A stretch of DNA of 64,000 nt from contig NZ_JAVHUY010000006.1 of NCBI RefSeq assembly GCF_031085175.1, forward strand, positions 62,001 through 126,000. Reading direction: 5' to 3'. The position numbers and the translations under genes are program-made. The stretch is from Phytohabitans maris. GTDB lineage: Bacteria > Actinomycetota > Actinomycetes > Mycobacteriales > Micromonosporaceae. The notes under the pieces were generated by a model. That model saw only the letters and a list, made by a program, of their open reading frames with translations, was not told the DNA's origin and did not search any database. Positions 1 to 7,042 of the stretch are shown here, piece by piece (positions within the stretch are counted from its first letter, which is position 1; each line of letters begins with the position of its first letter).

Positions 1-752
1 AGGAGTTCGCCGTCGCCGACGTTCGCCTCGGCCAGCAGCACCGCGTCGCCGCGCCGCCACGACAGCGTCTCGCGCAGCTCGCGCAGGAACGCGTAGTCGC
101 GGGAGGGCGTCCCGATCTGCCCGTCCCGCCGGCTCTCGATCAGCATCGGCGCGGCGTCGACCCGGAAGCCGGCCACGCCGAGGCGCAGCCAGAACTCCAG
201 GATCTTGCGGATCTCCCGGCGTACCGCGGGGTTGTGGGTGTTGAGGTCCGGCTCGAACGTGTAGAACCGGTGCCGGTACCAGGCCTCCGCCACGTCGTCG
301 TACGTCCACGTCTCCGACTCGACGCCGGGGAAGACCTGCCCGTGCCAGCGGTCGTCCGGCTCGCTGTCGGACCACACGTACCAGTCCCGGTACGGGGAGT
401 CGCGGTCGGCACGGGCCTGCTGAAACCACGGGTGCTCGTCGCTGGTGTGGTTGAGCACCAGGTCGAGCATCACCCGCAGCCCGCGCTCGTCGGCGTTGTC
501 GAGCAGCTCGGCCAGGTCGCCGAGGGTACCCAGCCGGGGGTCGACGCCGTAGTAGTCGGTGATGTCGTAACCGCCGTCGCGCCGCGGGGAGGGGTGGATC
601 GGGTTGAGCCAGACCGCGTTCACGCCGAGCCGGGTCAGGTAGTCCAGCCGGGAGGTCAGGCCCGGGATGTCGCCGTACCCGTCGCCGTTGGAGTCCTGAA
701 ACAGCCGGACGTCCAGCGCGTAGATGACGGAGTTGCGGTACCAGCGGTCCAC
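1..752 (-). CDS. GH13 alpha-glucosidase / trehalose synthase-like enzyme (C-terminus cut off by window)
   Basis: This is a glycoside hydrolase family 13 (alpha-amylase superfamily) enzyme acting on alpha-glucosides, most like trehalose synthases and alpha-glucosidases. The 250 visible residues run from the GTG start through the (beta/alpha)8 barrel. They include the region I motif DLVLNH (97-102), region II GFRVDA with the nucleophile Asp199, and region III LLAEAN with acid/base Glu242. The early block WYRNSVIYALDV is typical of the subfamily. A GGAGGG Shine-Dalgarno lies about 6-8 nt before the GTG and supports this start. The C-terminal barrel end and domain C lie outside the window, so the exact specificity (hydrolysis, or maltose-trehalose isomerisation) cannot be settled here. 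No signal peptide is present, so it acts in the cytoplasm. It lies just downstream of the two paralogous unknown genes, 15 bp after the second. Confidence 0.93.
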   Translation of the reverse strand, partial: MDRWYRNSVIYALDVRLFQDSNGDGYGDIPGLTSRLDYLTRLGVNAVWLNPIHPSPRRDGGYDITDYYGVDPRLGTLGDLAELLDNADERGLRVMLDLVLNHTSDEHPWFQQARADRDSPYRDWYVWSDSEPDDRWHGQVFPGVESETWTYDDVAEAWYRHRFYTFEPDLNTHNPAVRREIRKILEFWLRLGVAGFRVDAAPMLIESRRDGQIGTPSRDYAFLRELRETLSWRRGDAVLLAEANVGDGEL

Positions 753-767
753 CCGACCCTCCGCGGG

Positions 768-1322
768 TCAGGCCGGCCGGTCCGCGCCGCCCAACGCGTG
801 GCGTAGCCGGTCCCGCAGCTCGTCGTCGATGGTCGCCTCGTCCGGGTCCGGGCCGCGGCCGGGCTCGAACACCAGCGCGTCCAGGTACGGGTCGCGGTTC
901 TCGCTGTTTCGGGTCTCGATCGCCTCGTGGCAGCGGCGCCGGGCCGCATCCGGGTCCATGCCGTGCGCCACCACGTCGTGCGCGAGGTTGAGCGCGAGGA
1001 TGTTGCCCTCCTCGTCCTCGCAGTGCGAGGAGAGCTCGCCGCGGGTCCGGTCGTACACGACGCTGCCGTTGAACCGGGCCAGGTCGGCGAGGCGTTCCAT
1101 CGGCACCGGCTGCTCCACGACGTGCTGTACGACGTCGACGTGCTCGTGCGGGAAGCGGTGCGGGACGATCGCGCGGGACACGACGACCCGCTTCCACGGC
1201 GTCCGGTCGTGCCAGATCAGCGTGTTGGGGCTCGCCTCGTCGGGCGGCCCGTACTTGTCGGCGGTGACCTGGGCGGCGGCCGCCGCGCTCGTCGGCCACC
1301 CCTCGGTGAGCGGCGCGGTCAT
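768..1322 (-). CDS. Unknown protein, paralogue of its upstream neighbour (copy B)
   Basis: A soluble 184-residue protein of unknown function. It clearly resembles the product of the next gene upstream. Both share a block beginning YGPPDE, then a WxxxxPWKRxxV segment, an aromatic-His patch (HRFPHEH here, HHFPEPH there), then FNGS, a TRGE motif and NLAHD. There is no signal peptide, membrane segment or catalytic signature I recognise. The ATG overlaps the TGA of the upstream copy (ATGA), so the two are translationally coupled. Fifteen bases after its stop comes the GH13 gene on the same strand, suggesting a three-gene unit. The conserved His, Trp and Asp residues could suit a small-ligand or metal-binding protein, but that is a guess. 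Confidence 0.8.
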   Translation of the reverse strand: MTAPLTEGWPTSAAAAAQVTADKYGPPDEASPNTLIWHDRTPWKRVVVSRAIVPHRFPHEHVDVVQHVVEQPVPMERLADLARFNGSVVYDRTRGELSSHCEDEEGNILALNLAHDVVAHGMDPDAARRRCHEAIETRNSENRDPYLDALVFEPGRGPDPDEATIDDELRDRLRHALGGADRPA

Positions 1323-1885
1323 GCCGGCCGCCCCGTGCCGCGCGCCGACACCGTCGGTACCTCGTGCGGCGCGACCGGCCGGTCCTCGTCCGCGGTGCCC
1401 GCGCCGGTGCTCGCCGGCTCGAAGGCGAAACCGCTGGTGTACGCCTGCGGGCGCCCCATCAGGTGGCTGGCCACCATCTCGGTGTACTCGCGGCGTGCCT
1501 CGTCCACCCCGATGCGGCCGCTGACCAGGTCGTGGGCGAGGTTGACGGCGAGGAAGTTGACCGCCTCGACGTGGCAGGTGGCGGCCACCTCGCCGCGGGT
1601 CCGGTTGACCCGGATGCTCCCGTTGAACGCGGCGACGTCGGCGGCGCTCTCCCGCGGCACCTCCAGGTCGACCCAGCTCTCGATGCGGTCCTGGTGCGGC
1701 TCGGGGAAGTGGTGCTCCGACGCGTCGCGGTTGACCACGATCCGCTTCCACGGCAGGGGGTGGTTCCACACCAGGCGCCTGGGCATCGTCTCGTCCGGCG
1801 GCCCGTACCGCTCGGCGGTGCGCCGCGCGGCCTCCTGGGCCTCCTCCGGCCAGTCGCCCACCACCCGGTCCAGCGTCTCTGTCAC
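1319..1885 (-). CDS. Unknown protein, paralogue of its downstream neighbour (copy A)
   Basis: A 188-residue protein that forms a tandem duplicate with the gene following it. The start is taken as the GTG at 1885 because it has GGAGG 7 nt upstream. Longer in-frame readings add an Arg/Gly-rich leader with no such site. The matching blocks are YGPPDETMPRRLVW, PWKRIVVN, FNGSIRVNRTRGE and AVNLAHDLV. The C-terminus (after about residue 150) diverges from copy B. No known domain is recognised. It is the first gene of a coupled pair (4-nt ATGA overlap) and its divergent neighbour on the plus strand is a membrane protein. Confidence 0.8.
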   Translation of the reverse strand: MTETLDRVVGDWPEEAQEAARRTAERYGPPDETMPRRLVWNHPLPWKRIVVNRDASEHHFPEPHQDRIESWVDLEVPRESAADVAAFNGSIRVNRTRGEVAATCHVEAVNFLAVNLAHDLVSGRIGVDEARREYTEMVASHLMGRPQAYTSGFAFEPASTGAGTADEDRPVAPHEVPTVSARGTGRPA

Positions 1886-2044
1886 GGTCGATCCTCCGTG
1901 TCTGCGTGCTCCGCTCCCGGGTACCCAGCGGGCGCCGGCCCATTCCCGCCGCGCCGGCCCGATCACCCCGACCGGGCGATCCGCGCTCACCCCCGCCCGG
2001 CGAACGCTCGTGGCGTCTCAGCCGCGCACGGAGAGGACGCGCCG

Positions 2045-3160
2045 GTGGAGGATGCCGATGCCGCGACCGTCGTCGTCGGCCTCGTCGCCTCGCCGGGGCC
2101 GGCCGCGGAGATGGCGCAGACGCTGGTCGACGGGCTGGCCGACCAGATGGGCGACCGGCTGCCCGGTGCCAAGTGGACGATCCGGGTGGTGGCCGACCGG
2201 CTCGTCGACGGCCCGGCCCCGCTGCACCAGCTCGTCTCGTGCACCCGGCGCCGCCTGCTCGACGGCGGCTGGCAGCTCGCCGTCTTCCTCACCGACCTGC
2301 CATTGCAGACCGCTCGCCGCCCGGTCGTCGCGCACGCGAGCAGCGCGCACGGGGTGGCGGTGATCTCCTTGCCGGCGCTCGGCGCGGTGGGCGTACAGCG
2401 GCGGGCCGGCGAGGCGATCGTACGGCTCGTCGCGGTGCTGGTCGGCGACGGCGACACGCCGGTCGACGTCAAACCGGCCCGCGCGAACGGCGGCAGGCGC
2501 CGGGACGCGCTGCTGCGCCGGCTCCGCGAGCTCGGCACGGTGGCCGGCGACGACCGCGGCGCCGGCGTGGTCGCCGGGGTGGTCAGCGGCAACCTGCGGC
2601 TGCTGGTCGGCATGCTGCGCGCCAACCGCCCCTGGCGGCTGGCCGTCGGGCTGTCCCGGGCCCTCGTCGCGGCGCTCGCCGCCGGCGTGTTCGCGCTGGT
2701 CACCAACGACGTCTGGCAGCTCGCCGACACCTTCGGCTGGGTGCGGCAGACGCTGGTCGGCGCCGGCTCGGTGGCGGCCGTGGTGCTCACCCTGCTGCTC
2801 GGCGCCGACCTGTGGGAACGCGCGCCGCCGCGCCCCACCGACCGCGAGGTGGCCCGCTCCACCCGCGAACAGGTGATCCTCCTCAACTCCGTCACGGTCA
2901 CGACGCTGCTCATCGGCGTGTTCGCGCTCTACTGCGCGCTCTTCGTCATCACGCTGCTCGGCGTGCTGCTGCTCGTACCGCCGGGGCTGCACGCCAGCAC
3001 GCTGGGCCACCCGATCGGCTTTTCCGACCAGGTGGAGCTGGCCTGCCTGGCCAGCGCGCTGGCCACCCTGGGCGGCGCGCTCGGCGCCGGGCTGGAGAGC
3101 GACGAGACGGTCCGCGAGGCGGCGTACGCGTACCAGCCGGACCGCTCACTGACGGACTGA
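2045..3160 (+). CDS. Actinobacterial integral membrane protein, function unknown
   Basis: A 371-residue protein with a soluble N-terminal half of about 190 residues and a membrane C-terminal half. The N-terminal half has alternating beta/alpha character, with motifs VVVGLVASPGPAAEMA, FLTDLPLQTARRPVVAHAS and ISLPALGAVGVQRR. Hydrophobic segments lie near residues 205-225, 235-255, 282-312 and 325-345. The end, LGAGLESDETVREAAYAYQPD, looks conserved and cytoplasmic. I recognise this as a family common in actinomycetes that sometimes carries misleading enzyme names, but no activity is established. The GTG start follows a GGAGAGG stretch about 9-14 nt upstream, and earlier in-frame codons offer no start. 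Its 3' end overlaps the convergent TetR gene by 15 bp. Confidence 0.78.
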   Translation: MEDADAATVVVGLVASPGPAAEMAQTLVDGLADQMGDRLPGAKWTIRVVADRLVDGPAPLHQLVSCTRRRLLDGGWQLAVFLTDLPLQTARRPVVAHASSAHGVAVISLPALGAVGVQRRAGEAIVRLVAVLVGDGDTPVDVKPARANGGRRRDALLRRLRELGTVAGDDRGAGVVAGVVSGNLRLLVGMLRANRPWRLAVGLSRALVAALAAGVFALVTNDVWQLADTFGWVRQTLVGAGSVAAVVLTLLLGADLWERAPPRPTDREVARSTREQVILLNSVTVTTLLIGVFALYCALFVITLLGVLLLVPPGLHASTLGHPIGFSDQVELACLASALATLGGALGAGLESDETVREAAYAYQPDRSLTD

Positions 3161-3805
3161 CGGCACGGCCAGCGCGACGAGGGCGGTGGCGATCCACTCC
3201 CGGTACGCCTCGACGGTCCAGCCGCGCTGCCCCACGAGGAGGCCGTGGAGCAGCGGCGAGCTCAGCGTCCAGATCGTGTCCCGCAGGTGGCCGACCCGGG
3301 ACAGGTCCGCGTCGCCGCGTTTGGCGGCCACGGCCGTGGCGACGTAGCCGGCGCCGGTGAGCCGCTGCCGGTCCAGGTCGGCGACGAGCGCGGCGATCTG
3401 CGGGTCGGCGTCGGCCGCGGCGTGCGCGACCGCGTAGATCGGGCCCGCCCGCCGCCCGGCGTCGGCGATCACCTCCGCGTACCGCCGGAGCGCCTCGGCG
3501 GCTGACGGCGCCTCGTGCACCCGCCGCAGCACCGGCTGGTCGCCCGGCCCGCCGGCCTCGGCGTCGTCGCCGAGCGCGTCGCCGACCGCCTCCTTCAGCA
3601 GGTTGACCTTTGACTTGAAGGCCGCGAACACGGTCGGCGTGGAGACCCCCGCCTCCTCCGCGACCTGGGCGATCGACGTGACGGCGTATCCGTGCTCGCG
3701 GAAGAGGCGGGTCGCCGCGCGCAGGATCCGCTCCCGGTTGGCCAGCGCCTGGGCCCGGCGGCCGGAGGAGTCGTAGCGGCGGCGGCCAGCCGGCGGGACG
3801 ATCAT
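3146..3805 (-). CDS. TetR-family transcriptional regulator
   Basis: A 219-residue one-component repressor. The N-terminal DNA-binding domain spans about residues 20-65 and matches the TetR pattern: ILRAATRLFREHGYAVTSIAQVAEEAGVS, then the recognition helix TPTVFAAFKSKVNLL. The C-terminal two thirds is the variable ligand-binding and dimer domain, with no clue to the ligand. It is divergent from a GT1 glycosyltransferase, and the 170-bp gap between them carries a perfect inverted repeat (3819-3837) just upstream of its own start. It probably represses itself and possibly the glycosyltransferase. The stop lies within the last codons of the convergent membrane protein gene. Confidence 0.92.
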   Translation of the reverse strand: MIVPPAGRRRYDSSGRRAQALANRERILRAATRLFREHGYAVTSIAQVAEEAGVSTPTVFAAFKSKVNLLKEAVGDALGDDAEAGGPGDQPVLRRVHEAPSAAEALRRYAEVIADAGRRAGPIYAVAHAAADADPQIAALVADLDRQRLTGAGYVATAVAAKRGDADLSRVGHLRDTIWTLSSPLLHGLLVGQRGWTVEAYREWIATALVALAVPSVRQ

Positions 3806-3818
3806 TCGGCTACCTTAC

Positions 3819-3837
3819 GCTCTATTAGATATAGAGC
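3819..3837. promoter_or_regulatory. Candidate TetR operator (inverted repeat)
   Basis: Perfect 7-bp arms GCTCTAT and ATAGAGC are separated by TAGAT. The repeat sits 14 bp upstream of the TetR start in an AT-rich island of an otherwise GC-rich sequence. Size, symmetry and position between divergent genes fit a TetR-family operator. This is inference from position and symmetry only. Confidence 0.5.
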
Positions 3838-3978
3838 TAATTAAATCAATCTGGTACGGCGTACGCGTCCCGAGTGGACGGTCGGGCGGAGATGGAACGG
3901 GCCGTCCGATCGGGCCAGTCCGCGCCGCGCGGGTACCCGCCAGACTGGGGGCCGGGCGGCCAGACCGGGGGATATGGC

Positions 3979-5151
3979 ATGAGGATTCTGTTCAGCGGCT
4001 GCCCGGCTTACGGGCACCTGCACCCGATGCTTCCACTCGCCCGCGCGGCGGCGCGCGGCGGCCACGACGTGGCGGTGGCGACCGGGCCCGACCTGGCCGA
4101 GCACCTGGCCGACCGGGGCTACGAGACCTGGGCGGTCGGACCGACGTTCGCCGAGTCGTGGGACGAGCGCAACGCGGCACTGCCCGACCTCGCCACGGTG
4201 CCACCGGAGCGGCACCTGTCGCTGGACATCGGGCCGCTCTTCGGCGCCTCGGCCGTCAAGCGGGCGGTCGACCTGGTGCCGAGGGCCCAGGCGTGGCGGC
4301 CCGACCTGGTGGTCCACGAGACGGTCGAGTTCGCCGGGGCGATCGCCGCACATCGCAGCGGGGCGGCGCACGTCACGCACGGGATCGGCGTCCCGCCGCC
4401 CGGGCCGGTGCGGGCGGCGCTCGGGTCCGCGATGGGCGAGGTCTACGAGCGGTGGCACGCGCCCGACCTCCCCGCCGAGGTGCTCGCCGCGCCCTATCTG
4501 GACATCGCGCCGCCCGCGCTGTCACCCCTGGGCGAGCCGGCGTTCGACAACGTGGTGCCCCTGCGCCCGTACCCGGGAGAGATCCTCCCCACCGACCGGC
4601 TGCCGGCCGCCCTCGCGGCCCGGCCCACCGCGGACATCGCGTACCTGACCTTGGGCACGATCTTCCACAGCGCGCCCGGCGTCTTCGAGGCGTGCCTGGC
4701 CGGCCTGCGCGACCTGCCGCTCGACGTGGTGGTGACCGTCGGTCGCGACGGCGACCCGGAGCGGCTCGGGCCGCAGCCACCGTCGGTGCTGGTCGAGCGG
4801 TACGTGCCGCAGGCGCTGCTGCTGCCCCGCTGCCGGCTGGTCGTCTCGCACGGCGGGGCCGGCACGATGCTCGGCGCGTACGCGCACGGGATCCCGCAGC
4901 TGATCCTGCCGCAGGCCGCCGACCAGTTCCTCAACGCGGAGGTGGCGCAGGCGGCCGGGGCGGCGATCGCCCTCCAGCCCGGGACGGTCACGCCGGCGGC
5001 GGTGCGCGCGGCGGCGCTGCGGCTGCTCGGCGAGCCCGGGTTCGGCACGGCCGCGCGGGCGCTGCGGGCGCAGATCGAGGCGACGCCGGGCGTCGACGAC
5101 GTGCTCACCGCGCTCAGCCGGAGCGCGGGCGCTGCCTGCCGTCGGCGGTGA
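3979..5151 (+). CDS. GT1-family (UGT/MGT-like) glycosyltransferase
   Basis: A 390-residue GT-B fold glycosyltransferase that would transfer a sugar from an NDP-sugar to a small hydrophobic acceptor such as a macrolide, polyene or flavonoid-like molecule. The N-terminal acceptor domain starts MRILFSGCPAYGHLHPMLPLARAA, the classic family 1 opening. The C-terminal donor-binding signature is VSHGGAGTMLGAYAHGIPQL followed by PQAADQF, containing the His-Gly-Gly and the terminal Asp/Gln that contact the nucleotide-sugar. The ATG at 3979 is chosen because it gives the canonical N-terminus and follows GGGGGA; upstream in-frame codons are unlike the family. Its neighbour across the shared promoter region is a TetR regulator, a pairing often seen for drug-modifying or self-resistance enzymes. 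Confidence 0.92.
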   Translation: MRILFSGCPAYGHLHPMLPLARAAARGGHDVAVATGPDLAEHLADRGYETWAVGPTFAESWDERNAALPDLATVPPERHLSLDIGPLFGASAVKRAVDLVPRAQAWRPDLVVHETVEFAGAIAAHRSGAAHVTHGIGVPPPGPVRAALGSAMGEVYERWHAPDLPAEVLAAPYLDIAPPALSPLGEPAFDNVVPLRPYPGEILPTDRLPAALAARPTADIAYLTLGTIFHSAPGVFEACLAGLRDLPLDVVVTVGRDGDPERLGPQPPSVLVERYVPQALLLPRCRLVVSHGGAGTMLGAYAHGIPQLILPQAADQFLNAEVAQAAGAAIALQPGTVTPAAVRAAALRLLGEPGFGTAARALRAQIEATPGVDDVLTALSRSAGAACRRR

Positions 5152-5602
5152 GGGCGGCGCCGACGAGGGCGATCGCGGCGGTGACGGTGGTGCCGTCCGG
5201 GCCGGTCTCCACGACCACGTCTTCGCTGAGGCGGCGCACGATCCAGAGGCCGCGCCCGCCCAGCGCGGTCGGCTCCGGCGGGCGGGAGCCGGCGGCCGGG
5301 TCCGGCATGCCCGGGCCCTGGTCGCTGATCCGGCAGCGCAGCAGGTCGCCGTCGCGCCACAGCCGCAGCCGCCCGGTGCCGCCGCCGTGCCGGATCGCGT
5401 TGGTGGCCAGCTCGCCGCCGACGATCAGCAGCCGTTCCACCTGCTCGGGGGTGGCGCCCAGGTGGTCGGCGTGCGCGGCCAGCGCGGCCCGCAACGCGTA
5501 CAGCCCGTCCGCGTCGAACTGGTGGTCCACGGCGACCGCCTCGGGACCCATCGTCGGCGCCGGCCCGGCCCGGTCCCGGGCGGGCGGGTCAGCGCTGGTC
5601 AT
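5114..5602 (-). CDS. RsbW-like anti-sigma factor / ATP-binding serine kinase
   Basis: A 162-residue protein made almost entirely of a GHKL (HATPase_c_2) domain. The N box is IVGGELATNAIRHG, the G1 box ISDQGPGMPD and the G2 box GGRGLWIVRRL, in the right order and spacing. Proteins of this size and fold bind a sigma factor and phosphorylate an STAS-domain antagonist in partner-switching cascades. An STAS protein is encoded 174 bp away on the opposite strand, which fits a small partner-switching module. No sigma factor lies next to it. The gene is convergent with, and overlaps by 38 bp, the glycosyltransferase. An internal ATG (MGPEAV) could be the true start, since the first ATG has only a weak ribosome site. 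Confidence 0.88.
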   Translation of the reverse strand: MTSADPPARDRAGPAPTMGPEAVAVDHQFDADGLYALRAALAAHADHLGATPEQVERLLIVGGELATNAIRHGGGTGRLRLWRDGDLLRCRISDQGPGMPDPAAGSRPPEPTALGGRGLWIVRRLSEDVVVETGPDGTTVTAAIALVGAALTADGRQRPRSG

Positions 5603-5776
5603 GGCCGGGTACTACCCGAAGCCGCGGCAGGTCACGCGCGCCGAGGAGGTCCAGCATCCAGCGCACCCGTCACCCACGCCCCGCTACCGTTCCGCTGCCA
5701 GTCACGGCGATCGTAGTCCCGCGGTGGATGTCGGGCTGGTCCCGCGAGTGACACGGTGGGGGTTGGAGGTCATGTC

Positions 5777-6112
5777 ATGACACAGCTGACGACCACCGTC
5801 CGCATCGGCCCCGGTCACGTACAGCTAGCGCTGGTCGGTGAGATCGACCTGTCCAGCGTCGAGGTGCTCCTGCAGGGCCAGGGCGAGGCGCTGGCCGGCG
5901 CGGCGAGCCGGAGCCTTCCCGGCGTGGTCGTCGACCTCGGCCGGGTGACGTTCCTCGACTCGACCGGCATCGGTGCCCTGGTCGGCGGCTTTCGCGAGGC
6001 GTCCGCGGCCGGCCTGACCTACCGCCTGGAAAACCCGCGCGGCGCCGTCGCCCGCGTCCTCGACGTGTCCGGCGTCCTGCCGACGCTCGCGCCCCGCCCC
6101 CAGCCCGCCTGA
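5777..6112 (+). CDS. STAS-domain anti-sigma factor antagonist
   Basis: A 111-residue single STAS domain with the hallmark phosphorylation motif FLDSTGIGALV (Ser62). In RsbV/SpoIIAA relatives the kinase-type anti-sigma factor phosphorylates this serine, which releases its hold. The second of two close ATGs is used because GGAGG lies 7 nt before it. The probable partner is the GHKL protein encoded divergently just upstream. The pair would gate a stress or developmental sigma factor encoded elsewhere. Confidence 0.9.
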   Translation: MTQLTTTVRIGPGHVQLALVGEIDLSSVEVLLQGQGEALAGAASRSLPGVVVDLGRVTFLDSTGIGALVGGFREASAAGLTYRLENPRGAVARVLDVSGVLPTLAPRPQPA

Positions 6113-6126
6113 GCGTCCTGCGGCCG

Positions 6127-7023
6127 TCACGCGCCGCTGTCCGGCCCGAAGACGAGGTGCGGCAGGAGGAGCCGCATGGTGGCGGCGGCGTGCTCCGAGG
6201 CGAGGGCGTGGTCGCGGTGGCCTTTGGCGGCGTCGGCGGCGTCCGAGATCCCCCGGATCGTGAGCCAGCCGTACGTCGGGCTTTTGCCGGTCGACCGTTC
6301 GTGGAACGCCTGGGCGACGCCGGCCGCCTCGGTCTCGACCGCGAGGATCTTTTCGTGGAAGGTGCCGAGCCAGCGGCGGATCTCCGAGTCGACGTCGGTG
6401 ATGACGGCGTCGCCGGAGCCGATCGGGCCGCGGTACATCCGGAACGGCGTGCCCTCCGGCGTCCTGGCCTCGCGCCCCGCGGTCAGGAAGAACTCGTTGA
6501 GCCGATGGCCCAGCGCCGCCGTGACGGTGTGGGCCTGGCCGCGGCGGTGCGGGCCGTCGGCCGCCTCCCGGCGCGCGTCGTAGTAGATCACCTGGTCCGA
6601 GATCACCACGTCGCCCACCTTCACGCTCGGCTGTACGCCGCCGGCGATGCCGACCAGCAGGACCACGGCGGGCTCGTACGCCCGTACCAGGCGCTCGAAC
6701 GCGAGTCCGGAGGTGCGGGGGCCGCGGTCGAGCGTCTGCATCGCGGCGAGCCGGATCTCGTCTCCGCCCGCCGGAAAGCGGGCCTCGTGCACCAGCGGCC
6801 CGTCGTTGTCGAGCCGCCGTGTCCGGTAGCCGTGCATCGACCGCAGGACCTCGGCGACCGCCACCATCTCCTCCTCGATGACGGTCAGGACGCCGACGTC
6901 CGCCCGCCGCCGTTCCTCGCTCCGCCGCTCTTCGTCCCGCCCGAACGACTGCCCGGTCACCGGCCCGTTGAAGATCTGGTCGCCGCGCCCGAAGTGACCG
7001 ATCCCGATGTTCGTGGGTGCCAT
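6127..7023 (-). CDS. Nucleoside phosphorylase / MTA-SAH nucleosidase-fold protein with N-terminal Gly-rich peptide
   Basis: A 298-residue PNP/UDP-phosphorylase superfamily protein, expected to cleave a nucleoside or nucleotide N-glycosidic bond. Fold landmarks are LLVGIAGGVQPSVKVGDVVIS (the phosphate/ribose-side loop), AVETEAAGVA (equivalent of the ribose-binding MExxA) and RGISDAAD (the purine-contacting Asp). About 45 residues precede the fold. They carry the peptide NIGIGHFGRGD at residues 5-15 with a FxxxVxGQ continuation. Almost the same peptide ends the membrane protein encoded 19 bp upstream in the same operon. Housekeeping MtnN-type enzymes lack such a tail. In actinomycete conflict systems this fold is used as an effector fused to small adaptor segments, and that role is inferred here, not shown. 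A GGAGAGG site precedes the ATG. Confidence 0.88.
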   Translation of the reverse strand: MAPTNIGIGHFGRGDQIFNGPVTGQSFGRDEERRSEERRRADVGVLTVIEEEMVAVAEVLRSMHGYRTRRLDNDGPLVHEARFPAGGDEIRLAAMQTLDRGPRTSGLAFERLVRAYEPAVVLLVGIAGGVQPSVKVGDVVISDQVIYYDARREAADGPHRRGQAHTVTAALGHRLNEFFLTAGREARTPEGTPFRMYRGPIGSGDAVITDVDSEIRRWLGTFHEKILAVETEAAGVAQAFHERSTGKSPTYGWLTIRGISDAADAAKGHRDHALASEHAAATMRLLLPHLVFGPDSGA

Positions 7024-7042
7024 GCCGTCTGGTCCTCTCCGG

